Assembly: GCF_029635795.1 (NCBI RefSeq)
Contig: NZ_CP114280.1
Span: 806,001 to 870,000, forward strand
Direction of reading: 5' to 3'
Length of the DNA stretch: 64,000 nt
Origin: Dickeya lacustris
Lineage (GTDB): Bacteria; Pseudomonadota; Gammaproteobacteria; Enterobacterales; Enterobacteriaceae
Positions within the stretch are counted from its first letter, which is position 1, and each line of letters opens with the position of its first letter. Below, one piece after another: positions 41,390 through 50,584 of this stretch. Under the pieces are notes generated by a model. It made no database searches, was not told where the DNA came from, and saw only the letters and a list, made by a program, of their open reading frames with translations. The translations under genes and the position numbers were made by a program.

Positions 41390-41605
41390 ATGCAGATGAA
41401 TAAAAAACTGACTGCCGCCGTATTGGCCATGGTGATTGTCAGCACGCTTGCCGGTTGCGCGGGCATGAATAAGCGTCAGCGTAATACTGCAATTGGTGCC
41501 GGAATTGGCGCATTAGGCGGTGCCGTATTAACCAATGGCAGCGCATTGGGTACGGTGGGCGGCGCGGCAGTCGGCGGCGTTATCGGGCACCAGACGACCC
41601 GCTAA
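41390..41605 (+). CDS. osmB: osmotically inducible lipoprotein OsmB
   Basis: 71-residue outer-membrane lipoprotein induced by osmotic and envelope stress in E. coli. The signal peptide ends in the lipobox LAGC (Cys near 24). The mature part has the Gly-rich glycine-zipper stretch NTAIGAGIGALGGAVLTNG and GGAAVGGVIGHQ, almost as in E. coli. CAGGAG lies seven bases before ATG 41390. Monocistronic. Confidence 0.95.
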   Translation: MQMNKKLTAAVLAMVIVSTLAGCAGMNKRQRNTAIGAGIGALGGAVLTNGSALGTVGGAAVGGVIGHQTTR

Positions 41606-41644
41606 CCGCCATCAATTTTCAATAAACGCCGCGCCATACAACAG

Positions 41645-41673
41645 CCGACAGGCTCCCCAAAGAAGCCTGTCGG
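41645..41673 (+). terminator. osmB terminator hairpin
   Basis: CCGACAGGCT / AGCCTGTCGG with a nine-base loop, 40 bases after osmB and before convergent yciH. T-run weak. Confidence 0.65.
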
Positions 41674-41684
41674 TATTAAGAATA

Positions 41685-42011
41685 TCAACCTCCGGCAAGC
41701 TTAACCCGCATCCCTTTGGCCTCTAGCAGCGCTTTTAGTTGATCGCGCTTATCGCCCTGAATTTCAATCACGCCATCCTTAAGCGCACCGCCACAGCCGC
41801 ACTTCTTTTTGAGCTCGGCGGCGAGTTTTTCCAGTTCTGCATCGTCAAGATCAAGACCGGTAATCATGCAGACACCTTTCCCCTTTCGCCCGCTGGTTTG
41901 GCGCTGAATACGCACCACCCCGTCGCCTTTGGCGCGTGCCGGTTTTACGACGGGCTCCTCAATACGCCCGGTTTGCGTGGAATAGACTAAACGGCTGTTA
42001 TCGTCTTGCAT
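41685..42011 (-). CDS. yciH: YciH, SUI1-family translation factor
   Basis: 108-residue homologue of eukaryotic eIF1/SUI1. The SUI1 domain occupies residues 35-105 (KGKGVCMITGLDLDDAELEKLAAELKKKCGCGGALKDGVIEIQG). In E. coli it influences start-codon selection and stress. ATG 42011 overlaps the pyrF stop (TAATG), as in the coupled pyrF-yciH unit of E. coli. Confidence 0.95.
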   Translation of the reverse strand: MQDDNSRLVYSTQTGRIEEPVVKPARAKGDGVVRIQRQTSGRKGKGVCMITGLDLDDAELEKLAAELKKKCGCGGALKDGVIEIQGDKRDQLKALLEAKGMRVKLAGG

Positions 42012-42745
42012 TACCGCACTCCTAATGACGCCAGAATGGCCTTTAACGTCGCCGCCGGGTCAACTGACTGAGTAATCGGCCTGCCAATGACCATATAATC
42101 CACCCCAGCCTGCTGCGCCTGCTGCGGCGTCATAATACGGCGTTGATCGCCAGCATCACTGCCTGCCGGACGAATACCCGGCGTTACCAGACGGAAACTC
42201 GCCCCACAGACCTGTTTCAAGCGTACGGCTTCATGGGCCGAGCACACCACGCCATCCAGACCGCACTGCTGCGTTAAGGTTGCCAGCTTTTCAGCCTGTT
42301 CCGCTGGCGATAAAGTTATGCCAAGGCCATGAAGGTCGGCTTCATCCATGCTGGTTAATACCGTCACGGCAATCAACAACGGTGCCTGATGACCAAAGGG
42401 CAGCAGCGCCTCACGCGCCGCCGTCATCATGCGGGCACCGCCGCTGGCATGCACATTCACCATCCATACGCCAAGCTCCGCCGCTGCGGCAACGGCTCGC
42501 GCGGTGGTATTGGGAATATCGTGAAACTTCAAATCGAGAAACACCTGAAAACCGCGCTGCTGCAACGCCGTGACAAATTGCGGGCCAAACAGGGTGAACA
42601 TCTCTTTGCCCACTTTTAACCGGCAGTCTTGCGGGTCGATTCTATCGACAAAATCATACGCGGCTCGCTGGTCAGCATAATCCAGCGCCACAATAATCGG
42701 AGAGCCTGTAGACATCTTGTTCAGAGAGGTTGTTGAGCCGTTCAC
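42011..42745 (-). CDS. pyrF: orotidine-5'-phosphate decarboxylase
   Basis: Last step of UMP synthesis: decarboxylation of OMP. 244 residues (245 in E. coli). The catalytic Asp-Lys-Asp set is in [13 protein letters not shown] near 69-82; the phosphate loop is [17 protein letters not shown] near 188-204. The start is GTG 42745 by similarity of total length; an ATG at 42715 would shorten it by ten residues. First gene of pyrF-yciH. Confidence 0.95.
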   Translation of the reverse strand: MNGSTTSLNKMSTGSPIIVALDYADQRAAYDFVDRIDPQDCRLKVGKEMFTLFGPQFVTALQQRGFQVFLDLKFHDIPNTTARAVAAAAELGVWMVNVHASGGARMMTAAREALLPFGHQAPLLIAVTVLTSMDEADLHGLGITLSPAEQAEKLATLTQQCGLDGVVCSAHEAVRLKQVCGASFRLVTPGIRPAGSDAGDQRRIMTPQQAQQAGVDYMVIGRPITQSVDPAATLKAILASLGVR

Positions 42746-42939
42746 TGGAGTTCCCGTCGTTGATCATGCCCGTCGTTGAGCACGAATGAGTGAAATCGTT
42801 TTCGCGCGCATTCTACCTGCCCCGCCAGATAAATGCCAAACCCGTGCGTCTATGCCGGACACACTGATTAGTATGTTGTAACTAACAACGAAAAATGAGA
42901 TCCGCTAGTCGTATCGCGATCCCATCGGCATAAAAATGA

Positions 42940-44109
42940 TTATTCGCCATCCAAACCACGAATCGGCTTCACGCTGGCCCAACTGCGGCAAGAAGGGCAG
43001 TGCCAATATAACGACTGAGACGTGAAGCCACATTTGTGACAGCGATAGCGCGGTTTGGCCTGAATTTGCTCGCCCACCATATTACGCAGCACCAACAGGC
43101 TCTCTTTCGCTCGCCCATCTTCTGCTTCACGCAGGTGGTAATCGATCAGACGGTGGAATACGCGCATGGTTGGATAACGCTGTAACTGCCGCGTGACATA
43201 GGTCTGGGCTGACTCGGTGCTCTCATACTGTTCCAGAACGTCAGCCATCATCAAATCGGCACTGGAACCACATTTCTCTTCAACACAGCGGCGTAAAAAC
43301 GTCGCCCACCCTTCGGGTTGATTAAGCTTAAAATAGCAATCTTGTAGCATCGCCAGCGTTTCGCTGACCAATTCTTTATCCTGCTCCAGCACTTGCTGGA
43401 GCACCACGACGGCCCGGTCATACTGCTGTTGCGCTATATAAATGCGCCCCAGCATGATGGAAACACGCGCGCACTGACTATCTGAAGCCGAGGCTTTTTT
43501 CAGCATTAACATTGCTTTATCAAGGTCATCACTGCCCAGGGCTTGTAATGCCTGTTCGCAATAAAAGTGTGCAATCTCGCTACGCTGCTGTGTTTTCCCC
43601 AGTTTGACCAGCTTCTCCGCCGTTTCGATAGCATTTGGCCAGTCACTGGTGGATTGATGAATCTGCAATAGCTGTTGCAGGGCACCGAGGCGGAACTCGT
43701 CTTCATCCACCAGTTGCTTGAATATTTCTTCGGCGCGGTCGTATAACCCTGCGACCATGTAGTCACGACCAAGCTGCTGCACCGCCAGCAAACGCTGCTC
43801 AAAACTGAGCGACGCGCTTTCAGTCAGCGCCTGATGAATGCGGATAGCCCGGTCAACTTCGCCACGCGAGCGAAAAAGATTGCCTAGCGTCAGGTGAGCT
43901 TCAAAGGTATTACTGTCATCTTTGAGCATGTCGAGAAAGAGCTCGACGGCTTTATCTTGCTGATTGGACAGCAGAAAATTCACCCCTGCTACGTAATCGC
44001 GTGACAAACGGTTAGTTTCGTCCTGTTTATCCTGCTGTGCACTCCTGCGCCCCATATACCAGCCATAGGCGGCGGCAACCGGCAGCAACAGAAACAGCAG
44101 TTCTAACAT
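42940..44109 (-). CDS. lapB: lipopolysaccharide assembly protein LapB
   Basis: Inner-membrane-anchored TPR protein that controls LPS synthesis by guiding FtsH to LpxC. 389 residues, the E. coli length. One N-terminal transmembrane helix, about nine TPR motifs, and a C-terminal rubredoxin-type zinc knuckle (RCHKCGFTSQSLYWHCPSC). Essential or nearly so in E. coli. Second gene after lapA with a 12-base gap. Confidence 0.96.
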   Translation of the reverse strand: MLELLFLLLPVAAAYGWYMGRRSAQQDKQDETNRLSRDYVAGVNFLLSNQQDKAVELFLDMLKDDSNTFEAHLTLGNLFRSRGEVDRAIRIHQALTESASLSFEQRLLAVQQLGRDYMVAGLYDRAEEIFKQLVDEDEFRLGALQQLLQIHQSTSDWPNAIETAEKLVKLGKTQQRSEIAHFYCEQALQALGSDDLDKAMLMLKKASASDSQCARVSIMLGRIYIAQQQYDRAVVVLQQVLEQDKELVSETLAMLQDCYFKLNQPEGWATFLRRCVEEKCGSSADLMMADVLEQYESTESAQTYVTRQLQRYPTMRVFHRLIDYHLREAEDGRAKESLLVLRNMVGEQIQAKPRYRCHKCGFTSQSLYWHCPSCRSWASVKPIRGLDGE

Positions 44110-44121
44110 GGAGGTTGTTCC

Positions 44122-44421
44122 TTAATGGGTGGCAGAATCATTTTGCGAGGTAGCCGAGGCGGCTGACAACTGCTGTTCAAGACGCTTGATTTTACGTTGT
44201 TCACGCCCCAGCGCAATGCGTAAACGCAGATAAAACATGCCACAAATCACCCATCCCAAAGCAAACCCGACAGCAAACAGCGTTGCCAGTAACGTCGATA
44301 AGCGGTATTCGCCCTGAGCCAGCAAATAATTAAACACCACCCCTTGATCGTTATGCGCACCAAGAGTGATAGACACAATAAAAATGGCCAGCACCAGAAA
44401 AAAAATCAGCATGTATTTCAC
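44122..44421 (-). CDS. lapA: lipopolysaccharide assembly protein LapA
   Basis: 99-residue inner-membrane protein with two transmembrane helices (about 3-22 and 44-66) and a cytoplasmic coiled-coil tail (REQRKIKRLEQQLSA). Partner of LapB in LPS control. GTG start 44421, preceded by AGGAAG; the next residues KYMLIFFLVLAIF match E. coli LapA. Probable two-gene operon with lapB. Confidence 0.94.
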   Translation of the reverse strand: MKYMLIFFLVLAIFIVSITLGAHNDQGVVFNYLLAQGEYRLSTLLATLFAVGFALGWVICGMFYLRLRIALGREQRKIKRLEQQLSAASATSQNDSATH

Positions 44422-44742
44422 GTTCGCTTCCTGTGGGTTCGTCTTAGGCGAATAGACTGAATAGGCTCAACTTAACCAGATGAATTATGCCAAATTACGG
44501 CGATGAACCCCATTAACTTAGCATTTCCCTCGCGCAGAGGGAAAGGCAGTCAAGGACTCAGACAAGAAAAGCCGCGACGCATAGCATTATTCGGCACTTG
44601 AGGCCTGCTATGGCGAATCACGCGTTGCTTATCATGCTGCCACACGGCTTAAACTCAATATGGCAAGCCATGTGGCACAGCAACCTAACATAGCGAAGGG
44701 GCACGACAGGCGTTGCCTGCCTTGCCTGAGAGCGGGTGGGAT
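44422..44742 (-). other. intergenic region between pgpB and lapA
   Basis: About 320 bases separating two same-strand genes. It should hold the lapAB promoter. A heat-shock promoter drives lapAB in E. coli, but I could not place a convincing one here. Confidence 0.4.
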
Positions 44743-45468
44743 TCATCGCGGGGTGGCAGGAATAGAGCAAACGCGCTGCAACAACCAACCGGCTATTAGC
44801 GCCAGCACAGCACTTATCAGCGCTGCAACAGCAACATCTTGCGGCCAGTGCATGCCCAGTAGCAACCGGCTGCCAATCACACTATTCGCCCATAAGAGAA
44901 TCAGCACCGTCGCCGTATAATGTCGGCGTGGCCACAACAGCCCCGCCATAACAAGCGCCCAACTGGCGGCAAACAGGGTATGTCCCGACGGAAAGGCATA
45001 ATCAGCCTGTTGCTGCCAGTGCTGGCGTTGCCAGGAAGGGATGGCGGTTGACGGTGGCAATTGATGCGCCAGCAACGCGGCGCGCGCATTATTGCTTAAT
45101 GCATAAAAATCGCTGACGGCTATCTGATTCGTTTGCTCCAGCCACACGACAAACGGCCTCGGCTCTTGCGTCCAGTGCTTCATCACCGCCTTTATCCCCT
45201 GCCCTGCAACGATAGTGGCAAGCAAGATGACGACCGCGCTCATAGCCTGTCGCCCACGGAGGCGCAATAACCACACCGTCACGCCAGCCAGCAGGACGCT
45301 GGTTGCTATCCCCCAAGGGGCCGATACGGTTTCAGTCATCCAAAACAAAGGTTTAAGCCACCACCCCGTTACCGTTGGTTGCCATTGCCATCCTGTTGCC
45401 CATACCCATAGCGGCAGCACCATCAATGACATGGTACCAATCAGGGTACGTTTGGTGAGGTCTTGCAT
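44743..45468 (-). CDS. pgpB: phosphatidylglycerophosphatase B / undecaprenyl-PP phosphatase
   Basis: PAP2-family inner-membrane phosphatase acting on phosphatidylglycerophosphate, undecaprenyl pyrophosphate and related lipids on the periplasmic side. About 241 residues with six hydrophobic helices. The three PAP2 motifs are visible: KHWTQEPRP, FPSGHTLFAAS and SRLLLGMHWPQD. Two ATGs are adjacent; 45468 has better spacing from GGGAG than 45471. Divergent from ribA. Confidence 0.93.
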   Translation of the reverse strand: MQDLTKRTLIGTMSLMVLPLWVWATGWQWQPTVTGWWLKPLFWMTETVSAPWGIATSVLLAGVTVWLLRLRGRQAMSAVVILLATIVAGQGIKAVMKHWTQEPRPFVVWLEQTNQIAVSDFYALSNNARAALLAHQLPPSTAIPSWQRQHWQQQADYAFPSGHTLFAASWALVMAGLLWPRRHYTATVLILLWANSVIGSRLLLGMHWPQDVAVAALISAVLALIAGWLLQRVCSIPATPR

Positions 45469-45717
45469 CATTTCTCCCTATAATTCAGCAGGATATTAAA
45501 ACAAAATTTTCACAATTTTATCAAAAAAGAGGGCAGCCGCAGTCAGTATGGCGTAAAATAGCTGTCAGTTATGTCAACGACACCGCAATCCCCACGTCAT
45601 TTCGTCACCGGTCATGAGGACCTCAGGCCCCCGACGCGGGAGCATGGCGGTGGCGTCGATACTTGATTCCCCTCCCAGCAGGAGCCGGAATCCATCATTC
45701 ATGCTTTGGAGATTAAC

Positions 45718-46314
45718 ATGCAGCTAAAACGGGTGGCGGAAGCCAAACTACCCACCCCGTGGGGCGATTTCCTGATGGTAGGATTTGAGGAAACTGCGAC
45801 CGGGCGTGATCACCTGGCGTTAGTTTATGGCGATATTTCCAGTCCCGAACCGGTGCTGGCCAGAGTACACTCGGAGTGTCTGACCGGGGATGCACTGTTT
45901 AGCCTGCGTTGTGACTGTGGTTTTCAACTGGAAGCGGCGCTTAATCAGATTGCTGAAGAGGGGCGTGGCGTACTGCTGTATCACCGCCAAGAAGGGCGTA
46001 ACATCGGGTTACTGAACAAAATCCGGGCATATGCACTGCAAGATCAGGGCGCAGATACGGTGGAAGCCAATCATCAACTGGGTTTTGCCGCCGATGAGCG
46101 CGATTTCACCCTGTGTGCAGACATGTTTAAATTATTGAACGTCGTGCAAGTGCGACTACTGACCAATAACCCGAAAAAGGTAAACATTCTGACTGAAGCA
46201 GGCATCAATATCGTCGAACGTGTGCCGTTGATTGTTGGCCGCAATCCGAAAAATGAGCACTATCTTGCAACCAAAGCGGCCAAAATGGGGCATCTGCTCA
46301 ATAGCCAAGAGTAG
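45718..46314 (+). CDS. ribA: GTP cyclohydrolase II
   Basis: First committed step of riboflavin synthesis from GTP. 198 residues (196 in E. coli). Zinc cysteines in [19 protein letters not shown] near 53-71 (E. coli Cys54, Cys65, Cys67), the catalytic Tyr/Arg region [11 protein letters not shown] and the substrate-binding [11 protein letters not shown] 45718 follows GGAG with six bases of spacing; a TTG start four codons earlier is not needed. In E. coli acnA follows; here oppA does. Confidence 0.97.
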   Translation: MQLKRVAEAKLPTPWGDFLMVGFEETATGRDHLALVYGDISSPEPVLARVHSECLTGDALFSLRCDCGFQLEAALNQIAEEGRGVLLYHRQEGRNIGLLNKIRAYALQDQGADTVEANHQLGFAADERDFTLCADMFKLLNVVQVRLLTNNPKKVNILTEAGINIVERVPLIVGRNPKNEHYLATKAAKMGHLLNSQE

Positions 46315-46397
46315 TAAGCAATCAAAAGCAGTAAGCAACCAAGCGTAGTCAGCAGCAACGAGTAACAAACCCGCGAGGCTCAACACCCCGCCAGCAT

Positions 46398-46431
46398 AAA
46401 AATGCGCCAGGAACTCAGGTTGCCTGGCGCA
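46398..46431. terminator. bidirectional terminator between ribA and oppA
   Basis: TGCGCCAGG / CCTGGCGCA with an 11-base loop. On the reverse strand it is followed by five U residues, which makes it a good oppA terminator; on the forward strand GATTTT follows. Confidence 0.8.
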
Positions 46432-46440
46432 GATTTTCCA

Positions 46441-48060
46441 TCAATGCTTGATGATATAAACGTCCTTACTGTAGTAATCCCCTTTCAAATCAGGCTTAAA
46501 CCCGCCCACATAGGGCTTCACCATTTGGCTGCGCACATAGTAGTAGATAGGGATCAGCGGCATTTGCTGTTGCAAAATACCTTCTGCCTGATGATAGAGT
46601 TTGACTCTCTCGTCCAGCGAAGAGGCTCTCACCGCTTTATCCAGTACCTCATCGTATGCTTTATCGTTGAATTTACCGGCATTGTTGCTGTCTTTGGCAC
46701 GTAACGTATCGAAATAGGTAGAAGGCTCGTTATAGTCAGCCCCCCAGGAGTTACGCACCACGGAGAAATTCCCCGAACGAGAGGTATCCAGCAGCGTCTT
46801 CCATTCCTGGTTCAACAACGTCGCCTCCACACCGAGGTTTTGTTTCCACATCGAAGCCGCTGCGATAGCAATCTTCTGATGTGACTCCGACGTGTTATAC
46901 AGCAGCTCAAATTTCAGCGGGTGGCTTTCATCAAAACCGGCCTCTTTCAGCAATTTCTTCGCTTCTGCGTTACGCTGCTGCTGCGTCCAGCCGGCCCATT
47001 CGGGCTGATGGCTGGTATACCCGGCCATACCGCGCGGGACATAGTTATAGGCAGGCACCTGACCTTGCCCCAGCACTTTGTCGGCAATCACGTCTTTGTC
47101 CAGCGCCAAATCCAGCGCACGCCGCACCCGCGCGTCATTAAACGGCGGTTTTTGGGTATTAAAGCGATAAATATAGGTAGAGAGGAACGGCGACACTTTG
47201 ACTTCGTTCGGCAATTCCTGTTTGAGGGACTTGAACAACTGGTTCGGCATCGTGTAGGTGACGTCAACCTCGCCCGCCTTGTAGCGGTTCACTTCTGCGG
47301 TATTCGAAACAATCACCAAATAGGTGACTTTGTTCAGCACCGTATGGGCGTTATCCCAGTAATTGACGTTACGTTTGGCGCTGATACGTTCATTGACTAC
47401 CCACTCTGTCGGTACAAACGGGCCGCTGCCGACAAAATTCGCGGTTTGCGTCCACTTGTCGCCAAATTTTTCGATCGCCGCTTTCGGCACCGTCACCATG
47501 ACATAGTGATCCACCATCGGCAAAAAGTATGACAATGGCTGATCAAGTGTAACCTGCACCGTCTGGGCATCCACTGCCTTGATGCCCAGCTCCTGCGGGC
47601 TTTTCTTGCCCGAGATAATGTCTTCGGCATTAAGGACATGCAAGCTGCCCATATAACTCTGATAAGGCGACAGTGTTTTCGGGTCAACCAGCCGCTGCCA
47701 GCTAAAGACGACATCATCTGCCGTTATCGGCGTGCCGTCTGACCACTTAAGCCCCGGACGTAAATGGAACGTCCATACCTGGTTATCTTTATTTTCCCAG
47801 CGTTCCGCCAGGCCCGGCACGACGGTGCCGTCATCACGCACCGAGATCAATTTTTCAAAAAAATCGTGCATAAGATTGCCTTCGACATCACTCTCCACTT
47901 TGTGTGGGTCAAGCGATGCCGGTTCAGAGCCATTGGCTCTGACCAATTCTTGCTTGTCTGCCAGTTGTACACCGGCAGGAACGTCCGCCGCTTGCACTGA
48001 AACCGCTGTCAGGCTTAATGCACCCAGTACCGATGCAAGCCAATTTTTGTCTATCGTCAT
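46441..48060 (-). CDS. oppA: periplasmic oligopeptide-binding protein OppA
   Basis: Binding protein for di- to pentapeptides of the Opp importer. 539 residues with a signal peptide ending SVQA and the OppA pattern ANGSEPASLDPHKVESDVEGNL near 45-65. The C-terminus DVYIIKH is typical. It is about half identical by eye to the MppA at 8.7 kb but closer to OppA. No oppB, oppC, oppD or oppF gene is near, so the permease must be encoded elsewhere and this may be an extra copy. GGAGCAAGGA precedes ATG 48060. Confidence 0.9.
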   Translation of the reverse strand: MTIDKNWLASVLGALSLTAVSVQAADVPAGVQLADKQELVRANGSEPASLDPHKVESDVEGNLMHDFFEKLISVRDDGTVVPGLAERWENKDNQVWTFHLRPGLKWSDGTPITADDVVFSWQRLVDPKTLSPYQSYMGSLHVLNAEDIISGKKSPQELGIKAVDAQTVQVTLDQPLSYFLPMVDHYVMVTVPKAAIEKFGDKWTQTANFVGSGPFVPTEWVVNERISAKRNVNYWDNAHTVLNKVTYLVIVSNTAEVNRYKAGEVDVTYTMPNQLFKSLKQELPNEVKVSPFLSTYIYRFNTQKPPFNDARVRRALDLALDKDVIADKVLGQGQVPAYNYVPRGMAGYTSHQPEWAGWTQQQRNAEAKKLLKEAGFDESHPLKFELLYNTSESHQKIAIAAASMWKQNLGVEATLLNQEWKTLLDTSRSGNFSVVRNSWGADYNEPSTYFDTLRAKDSNNAGKFNDKAYDEVLDKAVRASSLDERVKLYHQAEGILQQQMPLIPIYYYVRSQMVKPYVGGFKPDLKGDYYSKDVYIIKH

Positions 48061-48790
48061 TCCTTGCTCCTCTATAATTTTATTTTATGGATCATGGCAT
48101 TAAGCCATCAATAACTAATACTGGATCATCGCCATCAGCACAAGAGGGAGATGTATGAGAGATTTTTATACCGTCAGGCGCTACCCGTAAAACCACCGTA
48201 TGCCCGCGCTAAAACTCCGCTATCGCACGTTATTACTGGCGTATTGCCACCGTCGCATCAAGGGTGAACTATAGTAGTGATAGGCTGACATCGCCTCTGC
48301 TCTCAGCCGGGTTTCTGCGGGTAATGCCGGGGCCGAGATAGCATACTTAACGATAACACAGCCTGCACATCGCGCTTTTTTAGCACACGCGATGGCAAGA
48401 GAATGGCCTGAGCGCGTGAATATTTTCGTTGCACAACCGATAACCGTGATGCAGTGCGTTGATGTGTTGCGCCATACGTTGCGCTTTCCATCACACCGTT
48501 GGTATGAACCTTAGCGAGACAGCACACTTATCTTGCGACGCCGCGCACAGCCCGTTGGTGTGAACTGTAGCAAGATGAACTTACGCTATCTTATTAAGAT
48601 TTTTACAATTGTTATAAGTAATCATGATTAAAAATCTCAGTGGTTAGACCCAATTTACCGATAACAGACAGAAGAGAACCAGAACCAAACACGGTTTCCC
48701 CCTCCATTAAAAAGGGGTTATGCGTTTTACCTGAATATGTTTATCTGACACTGCGACTCACCGCAAAGACGTTTACTGAAGGAATGGCGA
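48061..48790. other. 730-base region without a recognisable gene
   Basis: Long gap between divergent oppA and gstA. The oppA side should contain a long leader, since OppA is a GcvB small-RNA target in related species. Imperfect 24-base direct repeats occur at 48496-48519 and 48552-48575 (both start CCGTTGGT). AT-rich sequence from 48590 to 48660 could hold the gstA promoter. No small ORF with a good ribosome site is seen. Confidence 0.5.
48496..48575 (+). repeat. pair of imperfect 24-base direct repeats
   Basis: The first 24 bases (48496-48519) and the last 24 (48552-48575) agree at 19 of 24 positions, with the shared core CCGTTGGT-TGAAC. They are spaced 56 bases start to start. A shorter third relative (GGGTGAACTATAG) is near 48263. 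Function unknown. Confidence 0.5.
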
Positions 48791-49405
48791 ATGAAACTCT
48801 ATTACAAACCGGGAAGTTGTTCACTGTTTCCGCATATCATCCTGCACGAGACCCGGGCCAAGTTCACGTTGGTAAAAGTCGACCTGCGCACGAAAAAAAC
48901 GGAACAGGGAAACGATTATCTACAGGTCAATCCGAAAGGGCTGGTGCCAGCACTGGCACTTGATGATGGGGCAGTTTTAACAGAAACCGTCGCTATCGCC
49001 CTATATCTGGCTGATAAAGCGCCGCAATATAATCTGATTGCGCCATCAAGCACCATTCACCACTATCGGGCAATTGAGTGGCTGGCTTATATTTCAACCG
49101 AACTGCATAAATCATTCACACCGCTTTTTCGCCCGGGTACGCCTGAATTGTACAAAGAGTTATTGAAAAGCTACCTGGAACAGCGTTTCCGCTATCTGAA
49201 TGAAGTGCTGAGTGAACATGATTATCTGGTGGGCAACCGTTTTGGCGTAGCCGATGCGTATCTGTTTACCATTTGTCGCTGGGCGCACGAACTGAAATTC
49301 AATTTGCTCCAGTTCCCGGCGTTGTCAGCCTATCTTGAGCGCGTATCCGCCCGGCCAGCGGTAGAAAAAGCGCTCACGGCAGAGGGGTTAGAGGTGAAAT
49401 TTTAA
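48791..49405 (+). CDS. gstA: glutathione S-transferase
   Basis: Beta-class cytosolic glutathione transferase of 204 residues (201 in E. coli). N-terminal thioredoxin-fold domain MKLYYKPGSCSLFPHI with the class-beta cysteine at position 10; the VNPKGLVPALALDDGAVLTETVAI segment binds glutathione near 46-70; the all-helical C-terminal domain follows (NRFGVADAYLFTICRWA). ATG 48791 has AGGAATGGCGA upstream. Convergent with pdxY, the same pairing as in E. coli. Confidence 0.95.
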   Translation: MKLYYKPGSCSLFPHIILHETRAKFTLVKVDLRTKKTEQGNDYLQVNPKGLVPALALDDGAVLTETVAIALYLADKAPQYNLIAPSSTIHHYRAIEWLAYISTELHKSFTPLFRPGTPELYKELLKSYLEQRFRYLNEVLSEHDYLVGNRFGVADAYLFTICRWAHELKFNLLQFPALSAYLERVSARPAVEKALTAEGLEVKF

Positions 49406-49452
49406 CCCCTCTTACCATACACTGGCCTGAGGTCAACGCAGTCTTGACCACG

Positions 49453-49491
49453 CGGCGCAATAACCGGCTATCGCATTCCGTTATTGCGCCG
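49453..49491. terminator. stem-loop between convergent gstA and pdxY
   Basis: Perfect 12-bp stem CGGCGCAATAAC / GTTATTGCGCCG with a 15-base loop, 47 bases after gstA and 25 bases from the pdxY stop. No T-run. Confidence 0.55.
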
Positions 49492-49516
49492 TATGTCTGC
49501 CCCGACTGGCTTATCT

Positions 49517-50377
49517 CTACAGGCTTGTCGCAGCGAAATGTTGACCAGGATTCGCAATGCCGTCCTGTGCTGCCACCAACTGCAACTCATATTGCCCGAG
49601 CTGCTTCGTCATGCACATGACCTCATATACCGCCGCCGTGGTGTGTTCCAGCGCTTGTACCGGCGTCGCCCCTTTGAGTAAATTCGCCAGCAGTAGACCA
49701 CTGGTCAAATCCCCAACGCCAACCGGCTGGCGCGGCCCGAAATCAACCAACGGGCGGCGAATATGCCAGGCTTCATCTCGCGTAACCAGCAGCATTTCAA
49801 AACTGCCTTGATCCATCGCAGCGCGACTCAGGTGTTTGACCAGCACCAGCCTCGGCCCACGCTCACAGAGCGCACGGCTGGCACTCACAGCCTCCTCCAC
49901 CGTATGAATAGTGCGGGCGCTCAACAGCTCTAACTCAGGTAAGTTAGGGGCGATGATATCGCTTGCCTGCAGCGACTGCTGGCAGTGAAAATCACTCACG
50001 CCTGCGGGGACAATGCAGCCTTTCTCGGGCGTCCCCATCACCGGGTCGCAAAAATAGATAGCGTTTGGGTTAGCCTCTTTGACTCGCCGGACGATCTCCA
50101 GAATATGCCCGCCCTGCTCCGGTGAGCCGATATACCCGCTGAGTACCGCATCGCACTCTTTGAGATGACCAATATTCCCAATCCCCTGTGCAATTTCAGT
50201 CAGATGCTCTGCGGGCATCACGCAGCCAGTCCACTGCCCATATTGGGTATGATTCGAAAATTGCACGGTGTTCAGTGGCCAGACATTCACCCCGACGCGC
50301 CGGATAGGAAATTCGGCGGCACTGTTTCCGGCATGGCCAAAAACCACATGAGACTGGATAGACAGTATGTTTTTCAT
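49517..50377 (-). CDS. pdxY: pyridoxal kinase PdxY
   Basis: Salvage kinase that phosphorylates pyridoxal to PLP; ribokinase-like fold. 286 residues (287 in E. coli). Begins [27 protein letters not shown] and Mg sites in [10 protein letters not shown] and the catalytic [15 protein letters not shown] near 215-230 with the key Asp. Third in the pdxH-tyrS-pdxY order of E. coli; 207 bases and a hairpin separate it from tyrS here. Confidence 0.96.
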   Translation of the reverse strand: MKNILSIQSHVVFGHAGNSAAEFPIRRVGVNVWPLNTVQFSNHTQYGQWTGCVMPAEHLTEIAQGIGNIGHLKECDAVLSGYIGSPEQGGHILEIVRRVKEANPNAIYFCDPVMGTPEKGCIVPAGVSDFHCQQSLQASDIIAPNLPELELLSARTIHTVEEAVSASRALCERGPRLVLVKHLSRAAMDQGSFEMLLVTRDEAWHIRRPLVDFGPRQPVGVGDLTSGLLLANLLKGATPVQALEHTTAAVYEVMCMTKQLGQYELQLVAAQDGIANPGQHFAATSL

Positions 50378-50552
50378 GAAATTTACTACCCTTGCCTGCT
50401 TAATAAATGCGATGTGTGTTGTTCTTGTTCGATGCGCCATTACATTTCATTCATGATGACAATCAATACATTAGCATCATACAAATGGCATACGCCGACA
50501 CATTTTCACCACCAGTCCAACCGCGTGGTTTTACGTCGGCGCATCTAAAGTT

Positions 50553-50574
50553 GAAGGGAGCTCTCGCTCCCTTC
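50553..50574 (-). terminator. tyrS terminator hairpin
   Basis: GAAGGGAGC / GCTCCCTTC with loop TCTC, 11 bases after the tyrS stop on the reverse strand. It may allow partial read-through to pdxY. Confidence 0.7.
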
Positions 50575-50584
50575 AGTCGGTAGG

